Shown here: piece after piece, positions 45,805 to 54,605 of the stretch | How positions within the stretch are numbered: position 1 is the first letter of the stretch | Layout of the letters: every line of letters starts with the position of its first letter | Source of the DNA: Oscillospiraceae bacterium | Lineage (GTDB): Bacteria > Bacillota > Clostridia > Oscillospirales > CAG-272 | DNA: 64,000 nucleotides | Direction: 5' to 3' | Assembly: GCA_015063845.1 (NCBI GenBank) | Contig: SVTJ01000001.1 | Location: 124,001-188,000, forward strand | Position numbers and translations under genes: made by a program | Notes under the pieces: model-generated | Told to the model about the DNA's origin: nothing | Databases searched by the model: none | Seen by the model: only the letters and a program-made list of their open reading frames with translations

Positions 45805-45837
45805 CCCCTGCTCATAAGAGCAGGGGATATTTTTTTA
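45805..45837. terminator. Bidirectional terminator
   Basis: A 9-bp perfect stem CCCCTGCTC/GAGCAGGGG and an ATAA loop, with T-rich sequence after it, between the converging genes ending at 45796 and 45835. Confidence 0.8.
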
Positions 45838-47181
45838 GTAAAAGTTTTTATATTCGATATTCTTAACGGTCTTTCTTCTTGTCTTCATCAGGAAAATATA
45901 GAAGTATATCAACAGTGATATCGTAATTATGCAAACGCAGATAATTACGGCGCGGCTGCAAAGAAATATTCTTGCATTGTGCAAAAATAAGATAAGTCCG
46001 TTAGCTTGAATATCTTCTTTGGTAACGAGCTTTGATGAGGCGATGACCTCACCGTTATATATGACGTCTACTCCTCCCACGACTACGTTTTTACTTAGTG
46101 GTGCTTGTAAGGTGTCATAATGAAGATAGGATCTGTATTCCAAATCGCTGTTAACGTCAATGTCCCGAGGAATAAGAGCATAAGCGTCCTCTGCCGAAAT
46201 GCAAGGCACGGAAGCGGTCTCTTTGCCGTCCTCGGGAGATGCGAGCTCAATATCCGCAAAACAAATATCTTTTCCGCTCTCGAGTACCTTTGTGTATTTA
46301 AAATTGTCAAATCCATAGGAAAGTAGGGTGTTTGCATATTCATAAGAATATATGGTTCCGTTGTGCTCCTGCGCGCCCATGACTATACATATATACGCCT
46401 CATCACCGTGCTCGGCGTATACGATTGCTGAGTATCCGCCAAGATCCGTAAAGGAAGTAATAAGACCTTTTACGTTTTTGTTATTATATCCGTCGGCATA
46501 GTAGGTGTTTATAAGAGAGTTACGGTTATTAACTCTCACTTCCGTGCCGCCATTGTCAGAATATGAAAAATACGGAGTTGAGCTCATGCGGACATATAGC
46601 TCGTTTTTGCTTGCCAGCTTCGCAAGTGAAAGAATATCCGAAAGGGAAGTGTACATTTTTTTGTCGTCAAGCCCCGTTGGATTTGTATAGCTGCTTGACC
46701 TTAACCCCCACTCGTTGCATTTGGCGTTCATAAGCTCCACAAACGCCTCTGTGCTCTCTGAGCACAGCTTTGAGACAACTATAGCGGCATCGTTTCCACC
46801 ACCGCACAAAAGGGCTAGAAGCAACTCCTCTACGGTCACTGTCATTCCAGGCTTTAGTCGAGCAGTAAAGCCTTCTGTTCCATCAAGAAGCTCTGAGGTT
46901 ATTACTATCCTTTCTCCGAGCCTATCGGAAAGAGTTTCACAAGCAATAAGCCCCGTCATCATCTTAGCCGAGCAAGCAGCGAATATCTTTTTATTCTCAC
47001 TCTGCTGGAAAACGATCTTGTCAGCATTAACGTTATACAGACATATATCGCTCGCATATTTCATGTTGGGAAGCTCATTCTCATCCTCTGATGCAAAGCA
47101 AGTCTGACAAAACGCCGAGAGAAAAAAGCTCAAAGTAAAAAAGAAGGAAACAATTCTGAATGAAATGCGATTTGTATTCAT
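45835..47181 (-). CDS. D-alanyl-D-alanine carboxypeptidase homologue with altered catalytic motifs
   Basis: A 448-residue exported protein with the DacF/PBP5 fold: signal peptide (about 8-30), a transpeptidase-like domain and a C-terminal membrane helix (about 411-433) before a basic tail. All three active-site motifs are changed. SxxK reads C-S-A-K (Cys70, Lys73), SxN reads G-G-N (128-130), and KTG reads I-T-S (241-243). The intact gene at 5753 reads SVTK, SAN and KTG. The frame is open and the surrounding fold motifs remain (NDAA, NPTGLDD), so it is probably a non-catalytic, possibly peptidoglycan- or protein-binding protein. It ends a bioY-ireB-dac operon. Confidence 0.85.
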   Translation of the reverse strand: MNTNRISFRIVSFFFTLSFFLSAFCQTCFASEDENELPNMKYASDICLYNVNADKIVFQQSENKKIFAACSAKMMTGLIACETLSDRLGERIVITSELLDGTEGFTARLKPGMTVTVEELLLALLCGGGNDAAIVVSKLCSESTEAFVELMNAKCNEWGLRSSSYTNPTGLDDKKMYTSLSDILSLAKLASKNELYVRMSSTPYFSYSDNGGTEVRVNNRNSLINTYYADGYNNKNVKGLITSFTDLGGYSAIVYAEHGDEAYICIVMGAQEHNGTIYSYEYANTLLSYGFDNFKYTKVLESGKDICFADIELASPEDGKETASVPCISAEDAYALIPRDIDVNSDLEYRSYLHYDTLQAPLSKNVVVGGVDVIYNGEVIASSKLVTKEDIQANGLILFLHNARIFLCSRAVIICVCIITISLLIYFYIFLMKTRRKTVKNIEYKNFY

Positions 47182-47208
47182 TTGTTTCCTCCTTCAAAAA
47201 ATTGAATA

Positions 47209-47427
47209 TTATTTTATTTCCAAGTAATTCTTTATCAAGGCTTCCAAAAGCTCATCGCGGTTTATATGCGATATCTTTCCTCTTGCGTTTTTCCAGTCCG
47301 TAATGTATACGGGGTCTTCTGAAAGTATGTATCCTGCAATTTGATTTGTGGGGTCATAGCCCTTCTCGCAAAGAGCGTCGTAAACCTCCATAAGGATCTG
47401 TTTGATCTCTGTACTGTTGTTGCTCAT
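47209..47427 (-). CDS. IreB family regulatory phosphoprotein
   Basis: A 72-residue protein of the UPF0297/IreB family. Recognisable: IKQILMEVYDALCEKGYDPTNQIAGYILSEDPVYITDWKNAR and RDELLEALIKNYL. In Enterococcus, IreB is a substrate of the Ser/Thr kinase IreK; the family is common in Bacillota. Its Thr-rich phosphorylation site is not obvious from sequence here. GGAGG precedes the ATG. It lies 17 bases after bioY and 27 before the carboxypeptidase homologue. Confidence 0.88.
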   Translation of the reverse strand: MSNNSTEIKQILMEVYDALCEKGYDPTNQIAGYILSEDPVYITDWKNARGKISHINRDELLEALIKNYLEIK

Positions 47428-47444
47428 TTATTTCCTCCACAAGC

Positions 47445-47987
47445 TCAAAGCTTAATTATTGTTTTTAGTCTTGCTGATAAAAATACAGCCGCGATGATCT
47501 TCGCTATGTCGGGCAATATAAAGGGAAGTACGCATACTGATAATGCGCTTAGAATATTTGGAACGGTAAAGCTTCCGTAAACCGCAACAAACCAAAGAGT
47601 GCCTAGTATATAACACATCAAAAGTGAGACCGACATAGAAAGCGCAAGCTTTCTTTTGGTACTTGCGTTAAAAGCTCTTATTATCGGCGGGATAAGCAGA
47701 AAACTCAAAATAAAACCGCCTGTGGGACCCATAAGTGCCGCGAGCCCCGACGAAAACCCCGAAAAGACGGGAAGACCGCAAAATCCAAGAAGTATATAAA
47801 GCGCAACAGATGCAAAGCTTATCTTTAATTCAAAGACGGAACATATAACAAAAATCGATAGCGTTTGGAGCGTAAAGCTCACTGTAAACGGTATTGTAAG
47901 CCAAGCCGATATAATGATTATCGCGGTGCACATTGAAATTATCGCCATATGCTTCGCATACGCTCGGTAGCCTTGTTTTTTATGCAT
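47445..47987 (-). CDS. Biotin transporter BioY
   Basis: A 180-residue membrane protein, the substrate-binding S component of a biotin ECF transporter. It has about six hydrophobic helices and the BioY pattern: MCTAIIIISAWLTIPFTVSFTLQTL, LYILLGFCGLPVFSGFSSGLAALMGPTGGF. I chose the ATG at 47987, 7 bases after GGAG, over one at 48032. No bioMN or ecfAT genes are nearby, so it would use a shared energising module. First gene of a bioY-ireB-dac operon. Confidence 0.9.
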   Translation of the reverse strand: MHKKQGYRAYAKHMAIISMCTAIIIISAWLTIPFTVSFTLQTLSIFVICSVFELKISFASVALYILLGFCGLPVFSGFSSGLAALMGPTGGFILSFLLIPPIIRAFNASTKRKLALSMSVSLLMCYILGTLWFVAVYGSFTVPNILSALSVCVLPFILPDIAKIIAAVFLSARLKTIIKL

Positions 47988-48096
47988 TTGAAATCTCCAA
48001 AGAGTTGTTAAATATAGTATATCATTACCCATATGTTTTTTCTACAAACTAATTGTTAATTTTTATAAATATATGTCAAAAAATTATCATTATCTC

Positions 48097-48125
48097 TTGA
48101 TTTTTAGCTTCATATGGTGTATAAT
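48097..48125 (+). promoter_or_regulatory. Sigma-A promoter of fba
   Basis: TTGATT at 48097-48102, a 17-base spacer and TATAAT at 48120-48125, 32 bases before the ATG. Confidence 0.7.
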
Positions 48126-48157
48126 ATTCGAGGAATAAAATTAAAGGAGACATAAAT

Positions 48158-49021
48158 ATGTTAGTTTCAGCAAAAGAAATGCTTCAAAAGGCAAAAGCAG
48201 GCAAATACGCAGTCGGTCAGTTCAACATCAATAACCTTGAGTGGACAAAGGCTGTTCTTCTTACCGCGCAGGAGATGAATTCTCCCGTTATTCTCGGTGT
48301 TTCCGAGGGCGCAGGAAAGTATATGGCAGGCTATAAGACCATAGTTGGTATGGTAAATGGAATGCTCGAGGAGCTCAAGATAACAGTTCCCGTAGCGCTT
48401 CACCTTGACCACGGCTCTTATGAGGGCTGCTATAAGTGTATCGAAGCAGGATTTTCATCCGTAATGTTCGACGGTTCTCACTATCCTATCGCTGAGAACG
48501 TCGAAAAAACAAAGGAGCTCGTTGCGGTATGTAACGAGAAGGGACTTTCCATCGAGGCAGAGGTTGGCTCTATCGGCGGTGAGGAAGACGGTGTTGTTGG
48601 TGCAGGCGAGTGCGCAGATCCCGCAGAGTGCAAGATGATCGCAGATCTCGGTGTTACAATGCTTGCTGCAGGTATCGGTAACATCCACGGTAAGTATCCC
48701 GAGAACTGGAAGGGACTTTCCTTCGAGACACTTGACGCTGTTCAGCAGAAGACAGGCGATATGCCTCTCGTTCTCCACGGCGGTACAGGTATTCCCGAGG
48801 AGATGATAAAGAAGGCAATATCTCTCGGCGTTGCAAAGATAAACGTTAACACAGAATGCCAGCTTTCCTTTGCTGCTGCAACTCGTGAATATATCGAGGC
48901 AGGCAAGGATCTTTCAGGTAAGGGCTTTGACCCCAGAAAGCTTCTCGCTCCCGGCTTTGAGGCTATCAAGGCAACCGTCAAGGAGAAGATGGAGCTCTTC
49001 GGTTCTGTAAACAAGGCATAA
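48158..49021 (+). CDS. fba: Fructose-bisphosphate aldolase, class II
   Basis: A 287-residue zinc aldolase of glycolysis, cleaving fructose 1,6-bisphosphate into the two triose phosphates. Visible: GQFNINNLEW, zinc ligands LHLDHGSY, EVGSIGGEEDG, IGNIHGKYP and VLHGGTGIPEE, and the substrate-binding KINVNTECQ. The ATG follows AAAGGAGA. It has its own promoter and terminator. Closely related tagatose-bisphosphate aldolases are alternatives, but length and motifs fit fba. Confidence 0.95.
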   Translation: MLVSAKEMLQKAKAGKYAVGQFNINNLEWTKAVLLTAQEMNSPVILGVSEGAGKYMAGYKTIVGMVNGMLEELKITVPVALHLDHGSYEGCYKCIEAGFSSVMFDGSHYPIAENVEKTKELVAVCNEKGLSIEAEVGSIGGEEDGVVGAGECADPAECKMIADLGVTMLAAGIGNIHGKYPENWKGLSFETLDAVQQKTGDMPLVLHGGTGIPEEMIKKAISLGVAKINVNTECQLSFAAATREYIEAGKDLSGKGFDPRKLLAPGFEAIKATVKEKMELFGSVNKA

Positions 49022-49038
49022 TCAAAATAATAAGCTTA

Positions 49039-49070
49039 CAAAGGTTGCGACTTCTGCGCAACCTTTGTTT
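49039..49070 (+). terminator. Rho-independent terminator after fba
   Basis: An 11-bp stem CAAAGGTTGCG/CGCAACCTTTG; the T tract is short and interrupted (TTTGATAATATTTC). Confidence 0.7.
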
Positions 49071-49120
49071 GATAATATTTCTTTTATCATTTTATGAAAA
49101 AAAAAGAAAGAGGTACTAAA

Positions 49121-50248
49121 ATGACTAAGATAGATATTGTTTCGGGATTTCTCGGAGCTGGAAAAACTACACTTATAAACAGACTTATTCATGAGGCATA
49201 CGTTGGTGAAAAGCTTGTCCTTATTGAAAACGAATTCGGTGAGATAGGTATTGACGGGGGCTTTCTTCAGGAGGCAGGCGTAGAGATAGCAGAGATGAAC
49301 TCGGGCTGTATATGCTGCTCGCTCGTCGGAGACTTCAGCGAGGCTCTTAAAAAGGTGGTTTCGGAGTATGCTCCCGATAGGATCCTTATTGAGCCTTCGG
49401 GCGTTGGAAAGCTTAGTGACGTCACTAAGGCTGTTGTTGCAGCTGACATTCACGATGCTGTTATAAATAGCGCTGTTGTCGTTGTTGACGTAAATAAGTG
49501 TAAGCTTTACATGAAGAACTTCGGTGAATTCTTTAACGATCAAATAGAGCATGCGAGCTGTATTTTCTTCAGTCATACGGATAACACGACTGACGCAAAG
49601 CTCGCAGAGGCAGTTCGACTTGTCAGAGAGCACAATGCAACGGCAGAGCTGGTTACAACGCCGTCCGATAAACTTGATATTTCCGCATTGATAGATGCAT
49701 TTGAAAAGCGCTCAACACTCGAGGAGCAGCTCAAAAAGCTTGCTGATGAGGAGATATGCCCGGAATGTGGACATCATCACGGTCATGAGCATCACCATCA
49801 CCACGACCACGATGAACACGAGCATCATCACCATCACGACCACGATGGGCACGAGCATCATCATCACGACCACGATGAGCACGAACATCATCATGATCAC
49901 GGAGAAGACTGTCATTGTCACGAGTGTGAAGAGCGTCATCACGATCACGGTCATCATCACCATCATCATGCAGATGAAGTATTTACAAGCTGGGGTAGGG
50001 AAACGATAAAGAAATTCTCCAAGGAGAGCATAGCCGCTATTCTTGCTTCTCTCGAAAATAGAGAAGAGTATGGATTTATACTTCGTGCTAAGGGTATTGT
50101 CGAGGGAGAGCATGGAGAGTGGATACACTTTGACTACGTACCTGGAGAACCTGACGTAAGAACAGGCTGCTCTGCAACGATCGGTAAGATATGCGTAATA
50201 GGCTCTAAGATCGACGAGAACGCTATCTGTGAGCTTTTTGAGGTGTAA
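49121..50248 (+). CDS. CobW/COG0523-type GTPase with a His-rich metal-binding insert
   Basis: A 375-residue metal chaperone GTPase. Visible: Walker A GFLGAGKTTL, the zinc-binding SGCICCSLVGDF (CxCC), IEPSGVG and a C-terminal CobW_C domain. Between the two lies an insert (about residues 213-289) with about 39 His plus Asp, Glu and a C-x-C/C-x-x-C set, built from short HHHHHDHDEHE-type repeats. Such inserts store or bind zinc, nickel or cobalt; which metal is not readable. The start at 49121 follows AGAGG; an earlier ATG at 49094 lacks a site. It lies two bases before a second CobW-like gene. Confidence 0.88.
   Translation: MTKIDIVSGFLGAGKTTLINRLIHEAYVGEKLVLIENEFGEIGIDGGFLQEAGVEIAEMNSGCICCSLVGDFSEALKKVVSEYAPDRILIEPSGVGKLSDVTKAVVAADIHDAVINSAVVVVDVNKCKLYMKNFGEFFNDQIEHASCIFFSHTDNTTDAKLAEAVRLVREHNATAELVTTPSDKLDISALIDAFEKRSTLEEQLKKLADEEICPECGHHHGHEHHHHHDHDEHEHHHHHDHDGHEHHHHDHDEHEHHHDHGEDCHCHECEERHHDHGHHHHHHADEVFTSWGRETIKKFSKESIAAILASLENREEYGFILRAKGIVEGEHGEWIHFDYVPGEPDVRTGCSATIGKICVIGSKIDENAICELFEV
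49790..49902 (+). repeat. Tandem repeat encoding the His-rich insert
   Basis: Units of 33, 33 and 30 bases at 49790, 49823 and 49856 (each CATCAYC...GACCACGATGRRCACGAR), then a partial fourth unit. Similarity at DNA as well as protein level points to recent expansion, so length may vary between strains. Confidence 0.8.
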
Positions 50249-50250
50249 GA

Positions 50251-51192
50251 ATGAAATTGCCTGTCTATCTTTTTACGGGTTTTCTTGAGGGCGGAAAGAC
50301 CTCTATAATTCAGGAGAGCCTTAACGACGAGAAATTTAATACTGGAGAAAAGACACTTGTTATTCTTTGCGAGGAAGGCTTTACTGAGCTTGACCCTTCG
50401 CAGTTCTGGGGTAAAAACGTTACCATTCATACTGTCGATGATAAGTCTTGGCTCACTCGTGAAAATCTCGAAGGATTAACGAAAAACCGCAAGCTTGACC
50501 GTATCATTATCGAATACAACGGTATGTGGGAACTCAAAGACCTTTACGCGGCATTTCCATCTGGGTGGGCAATATATCAGAATATGATGTTTGCCGACGC
50601 CAATACCTTTATCAACTACAATGCAAATATGCGTCAGCTTGTCTTTGATAAACTAAGTGATGCGGAAATGATAGTACTCAACCGTACACCTGCAAATATT
50701 GATAAAGAAGAGATACACAAGATCGTTCGCGGTATCACACGCAGAGCTGCTATTGTCTACGATTATCCTGACGGTCACGTTGAGTATGACGATATTGAAG
50801 ATCCGTTGCCTTTTGATATAGACGCACCGATCATAGAGATTGACGATGCCGACTATGCGCTTTGGTATAGAGATCTTTCTGAAAATATGGCAGATTATAA
50901 CGGCAAGGTAGTAAAATTCAAAGGACTTATCGCAGCCGATGACAGACTTCCTTCAAACTCATTGGTGATAGGTCGTCCTGTTATGACCTGCTGTGCCGAC
51001 GACATTCAGTATAGCGGACTAATCAGCGTTTTCAAAAATGCAGGTACGCTGAAAACAGGAGATTGGATAACGGTAAAGGGGACTATTAAAATTGAAAAGC
51101 ACAAGCTTTATCGCAATCAAGGCCCTGTGCTTTACGTTGAATCGACTGAATTCGCTGTTCAGCCAAAGCAGCCTGTGGCAACGTTTTATTGA
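50251..51192 (+). CDS. CobW-like GTPase fused to a TIGR03943-like domain
   Basis: A 313-residue protein starting two bases after the first CobW gene. The N-terminal half is a CobW-like P-loop domain with a variant Walker A (GFLEGGKTSII) and IIIEYNGMW in place of the usual Walker B/GxCCC stretch; no CxCC is present. The C-terminal third (from about residue 210) resembles the OB-like C-terminal part of TIGR03943/YcgQ proteins: DYNGKVVKFKGLIA, VIGRPVMTCCADD, TGDWITVKGTIKIE. These families occur beside CobW GTPases and metal permeases. I infer a metal delivery module with the preceding gene; a partner permease is not adjacent. Confidence 0.75.
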   Translation: MKLPVYLFTGFLEGGKTSIIQESLNDEKFNTGEKTLVILCEEGFTELDPSQFWGKNVTIHTVDDKSWLTRENLEGLTKNRKLDRIIIEYNGMWELKDLYAAFPSGWAIYQNMMFADANTFINYNANMRQLVFDKLSDAEMIVLNRTPANIDKEEIHKIVRGITRRAAIVYDYPDGHVEYDDIEDPLPFDIDAPIIEIDDADYALWYRDLSENMADYNGKVVKFKGLIAADDRLPSNSLVIGRPVMTCCADDIQYSGLISVFKNAGTLKTGDWITVKGTIKIEKHKLYRNQGPVLYVESTEFAVQPKQPVATFY

Positions 51193-51193
51193 T

Positions 51194-51230
51194 AAAAAAA
51201 GAACACGGAAAAACTCCGTGTTCTTTTTTT
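51194..51230. terminator. Bidirectional terminator
   Basis: A 16-bp perfect stem beginning AAAAAAAGAACACGG lies between the converging CobW-like gene and clpX. Confidence 0.88.
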
Positions 51231-52563
51231 ATTCAAGCTCACCCGCAATAGGCGTGTCAAGCTGTACTAATTCTTTTTCAACAAGCTTCGGTTCAGCAAG
51301 GCCGTTAACACAGTCTGCGCTGATAATTACCTCGGCAACGTTTTCCTTAGAAGGAACGTCGTACATTACAGACATCATCAAATTTTCCATTATTGAACGA
51401 AGTCCGCGCGCTCCAGTGTTACGCTCAATTGCCTGAGCAGCGACAGCTTCAAGCGCTTCTTTGTCAAACTCAAGCTCAACTCCGTCCATCTCGAGAAGCT
51501 TTTTATATTGCTTTACAAGAGAGTTCTTGGGCTCATTGAGTATTCTCACAAGAGCGTCCTTATCAAGGTCGTCAAGCGGAACCGCAACGGGAATACGGCC
51601 GACAAGCTCGGGAATAAGTCCGAACTTAACTATATCGTGGGGAATAACATCCTTGTAGATACCTGCCTTGGTTTTTTCCGACTTTTTCTTTATCTCGCTG
51701 ACAAATCCGATAGCCTGGTTACCCTGACGCTTTTCGATGATCTTATCAAGGCCCTCGAAAGCACCGCCGCATATGAAGAGAATGTTCTCGGTGTTGATTT
51801 GAATAAATTCTTGATTGGGATGCTTACGTCCGCCCTGAGGTGGTACGTTTGCGACTGTGCCCTCAAGTATTTTAAGGAGTGCTTGCTGTACGCCCTCGCC
51901 CGATACGTCACGGGTGATAGATCTGTTTTCGCTCTTGCGAGCTATCTTATCTATCTCATCGATATAAATAATACCTTTTTCTGCCTTATCTATATCATAG
52001 TCCGCTGCTTGGATAAGACGAAGAAGAATATTCTCAACATCCTCGCCTACGTAGCCAGCTTCTGTGAGCGTTGTCGCATCCGCGATAGCAAAGGGAACTT
52101 TTAGTGAACGTGCGAGCGTTTGTGCAAGATAGGTCTTTCCAACACCTGTGTTGCCTATAAGAAGTACGTTGCTCTTTTGCAAACTAACTTCGCTGACATT
52201 ATCCTCGTCGGCATTCTTTTTTGAACGCTGATCGTTTTTGTCTCTATTGTAAAGTATACGCTTGTAGTGGTTATAAACTGCAACTGACAAAACCTTCTTT
52301 GCATCGTCCTGACCGATAACGTATTCATCAAGAACGCTCTTTATTTTCGCGGGCTTGGGAAGCGTTTCAAACGAAAGCTCGTCACCGACGGTTGCAGAAG
52401 CGGCGATGGTGTTTTCATATATCAGCTCCTGGCAAGCGTCAACGCAAAAATCGCATATATAAACGCCCGTAGGGGAGGGGATAAGAAAATTGACCTGGTT
52501 TTCGTTTCTGCCGCAAAAGGAGCAGTAACGCGTATTTGTGCCTTTTGTATTATTTGAAGACAT
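51229..52563 (-). CDS. clpX: ATP-dependent Clp protease ATP-binding subunit ClpX
   Basis: A 444-residue AAA+ unfoldase that feeds substrates to ClpP. Visible: the N-terminal zinc finger (CSFCGRNE...CDFCVDAC), Walker [16 protein letters not shown], Walker [12 protein letters not shown], sensor residues in [20 protein letters not shown], and the [11 protein letters not shown] segment. The ClpP-contacting IGF loop reads IGF at QAIGFVSEI. It is the last gene of tig-clpP-clpX, 23 bases after clpP. Confidence 0.97.
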   Translation of the reverse strand: MSSNNTKGTNTRYCSFCGRNENQVNFLIPSPTGVYICDFCVDACQELIYENTIAASATVGDELSFETLPKPAKIKSVLDEYVIGQDDAKKVLSVAVYNHYKRILYNRDKNDQRSKKNADEDNVSEVSLQKSNVLLIGNTGVGKTYLAQTLARSLKVPFAIADATTLTEAGYVGEDVENILLRLIQAADYDIDKAEKGIIYIDEIDKIARKSENRSITRDVSGEGVQQALLKILEGTVANVPPQGGRKHPNQEFIQINTENILFICGGAFEGLDKIIEKRQGNQAIGFVSEIKKKSEKTKAGIYKDVIPHDIVKFGLIPELVGRIPVAVPLDDLDKDALVRILNEPKNSLVKQYKKLLEMDGVELEFDKEALEAVAAQAIERNTGARGLRSIMENLMMSVMYDVPSKENVAEVIISADCVNGLAEPKLVEKELVQLDTPIAGELE

Positions 52564-52586
52564 TTGAAGATCCTTTCGGGAATATT

Positions 52587-53198
52587 TTAAGCTCTCTTTT
52601 CAAAGATCTTATCTATAAGTCCATACTCAAGAGCCTGCTTCGCGGTCATAAAATTATCGCGCTCGGTGTCTCTTGCGATCTCCTCGATGGGGCGACCTGT
52701 GTTTTCGGATAAGATCCTATTGAGATTATCTCTTGTGCGGAGAATAAGGTCTGCCTGAATCTTTATATCAGTTGCCTGACCCTTAGCACCGCCGAGAGGC
52801 TGATGTATCATTATTTCGCTATTGGGAAGAGCAATACGCTTGCCCTTAGCGCCTGCAGCAAGGAGAAAAGCGCCCATGCTTGCGGCCATACCGATGCATA
52901 TTGTTGATACGTCACACTTAATGTAATTCATAGTATCGTATATCGCCATACCTGCGGTAACTGAGCCGCCGGGGCTGTTGATATAAAAGCTGATATCCTT
53001 ATCGGGATCCTGTGCCTCAAGGAAAAGAAGCTGTGCAACAACAAGGGAGGCAGTTGCGTCATTTACCTCATCGGACAAGAATATTATTCTGTCATTGAGC
53101 AGGCGAGAAAAAATGTCGTAAGAGCGCTCGCCCTTTCCTGTCTGTTCCACGACCATCGGGACCAGAGCATTGTACATTTTGTTTTCCATATTGAACAT
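52587..53198 (-). CDS. clpP: ATP-dependent Clp protease proteolytic subunit
   Basis: A 203-residue serine protease that forms a double-ring chamber with ClpX or ClpC. Catalytic triad: Ser in [14 protein letters not shown], His in MIHQPLGG, and Asp in a later segment (ARDTERDNF). The start is ATG 53198, with GGAGG 6 bases upstream; an upstream in-frame ATG at 53210 lacks a site. It lies 28 bases after tig. No CtsR site (AGGTCA repeats) is visible, so the operon may be expressed constitutively. Confidence 0.96.
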   Translation of the reverse strand: MFNMENKMYNALVPMVVEQTGKGERSYDIFSRLLNDRIIFLSDEVNDATASLVVAQLLFLEAQDPDKDISFYINSPGGSVTAGMAIYDTMNYIKCDVSTICIGMAASMGAFLLAAGAKGKRIALPNSEIMIHQPLGGAKGQATDIKIQADLILRTRDNLNRILSENTGRPIEEIARDTERDNFMTAKQALEYGLIDKIFEKRA

Positions 53199-53226
53199 AA
53201 CTACCTCCAAATATTAAGTTGTAAGA

Positions 53227-54510
53227 TTACTTTGTTTTGATAACTGCGTTAGCCTTAACGAAGTCCATAGCCTTCTTGACCTTCATATCCTCAGCAATAG
53301 CTGCTGCATCTATGCTTGCCTTGACCTGCTCGAGCTCTACGCCGTAAGCCTTTGCGATGTTCTCGTACTCACCGTTGATGTCCTCTTCGGTTGCCTCGAG
53401 ATTCTCAAGAACTGCTATCTTCTCAAGAGCAAGTCTTGCCTTTACCTGACGCTCAGCCTGAGGTCTCATCTGCTCGCGGAGAGCATCAAGTGTAAGACCT
53501 GTGTACTTGAAATAGGTATTGAGGTCAAGACCCTGTGCGCGAAGTCTGTTGTCATAGTCACGAACGAAGTTCTCGGTTTCTGTAACAAACATAGCCTCGG
53601 GAATATCAGCCTCGAGCTTTTCGATAAGAGCCTCAACGAGCTTTTCCTCAACTGCGTTGTCAGCAGCGGTCTCGTGTCTCTTTTCAATTTTAGCCTTAAG
53701 ATCAGCCTTATATTCATCAAACGTATCAAAATCTGAAACGTCCTTTGCAAAATCATCGTCAAGAGCGGGGAGTTCTACCTTAGTAATAGCGTGGATCTTG
53801 CACTTGAATACTGCTTCCTTACCAGCAAGGTCAGCTGCGTGATACTCAGTGGGGAACGTAACGTTTACGTCAAACTCCTCATCAATGTTCTTTCCGGCAA
53901 CCTGCTCCTCGAAGCCGGGAATAAAGGATCCGGAACCAAGCTTAAGTGCATAGTCAGTACCCTTGCCACCCTCAAAAGCAACACCGTCGCAGAAGCCTTC
54001 GAAGTCGATAACAGCTGTATCGCCCATCTCAGCCGCACGGTCGGTAACGTCGATCTCTCTGGAGTTTCTCTCTCTAACAGTTTCGATCTCTTTGTCAACA
54101 TCCTCATCGGTAACGGGAGTTACCTCCTTTTCAACCTCTATACCAGCATAGTCCTTGATCTCAACATCGGGCTTTACGAAAACCTTAGCGGAGAGAACAA
54201 GACCGTTCTCGTCTATAGAAACGATATCGAACTCGGGCTGGCTTACAACGTCGAGCTTTGCCTCTTCAAGAGCCTCGGGGTATACAGTGGGGATGAGGTC
54301 GTTTATTGCGTCCTCATAGAAAACGCCTGTGCCGTACATCTTTTCGATGATGGACTTAGGAGCCTTGCCCTTTCTAAATCCGGGAACTGTGATAGACTTT
54401 ACCTGCTTGCGGTATACCTTATCAACAGCAGCGTCAAAGGTAGCCTTGTCAACAGTTATGTGCAGCTCGTACTGATTCTTTTCGATCAATTCAGATTTTG
54501 TTAAACTCAT
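53227..54510 (-). CDS. tig: Trigger factor
   Basis: A 427-residue ribosome-associated chaperone with peptidyl-prolyl isomerase activity. The ribosome-binding motif FRKGKAPKSIIEKMYG is visible near residues 45-60, followed by a PPIase domain (GDTAVIDFEGFCDG, KLGSGSFIPGFEEQVAGK) and a C-terminal helical arm. GAGG precedes the ATG. It is the first gene of tig-clpP-clpX. Confidence 0.95.
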   Translation of the reverse strand: MSLTKSELIEKNQYELHITVDKATFDAAVDKVYRKQVKSITVPGFRKGKAPKSIIEKMYGTGVFYEDAINDLIPTVYPEALEEAKLDVVSQPEFDIVSIDENGLVLSAKVFVKPDVEIKDYAGIEVEKEVTPVTDEDVDKEIETVRERNSREIDVTDRAAEMGDTAVIDFEGFCDGVAFEGGKGTDYALKLGSGSFIPGFEEQVAGKNIDEEFDVNVTFPTEYHAADLAGKEAVFKCKIHAITKVELPALDDDFAKDVSDFDTFDEYKADLKAKIEKRHETAADNAVEEKLVEALIEKLEADIPEAMFVTETENFVRDYDNRLRAQGLDLNTYFKYTGLTLDALREQMRPQAERQVKARLALEKIAVLENLEATEEDINGEYENIAKAYGVELEQVKASIDAAAIAEDMKVKKAMDFVKANAVIKTK

Positions 54511-54560
54511 TTGGTTTAAACCTCCGGTAAATAAATAATAATTTTTTGCATACAGTATAT

Positions 54561-54589
54561 ATTGTACTTTTTTTTGACTCGTTTGTCAA
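54561..54589 (-). promoter_or_regulatory. Sigma-A promoter of tig-clpP-clpX
   Basis: On the minus strand TTGACA (54584-54589), a 17-base spacer and TACAAT (54561-54566), about 50 bases before the tig ATG. Confidence 0.75.
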
Positions 54590-54605
54590 TAGATTTTTTG
54601 AAAAA

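Noticed and set aside
49022-49120. Zur-type operator before the CobW genes
   Set aside because: No convincing inverted repeat resembling a Zur or Fur box was found beyond the fba terminator hairpin.
49712-50128. Met/Val-rich open frame antisense to the His-rich insert
   Set aside because: The His codon repeats CAT and CAC read as ATG and GTG on the other strand, which explains the Met/Val run.
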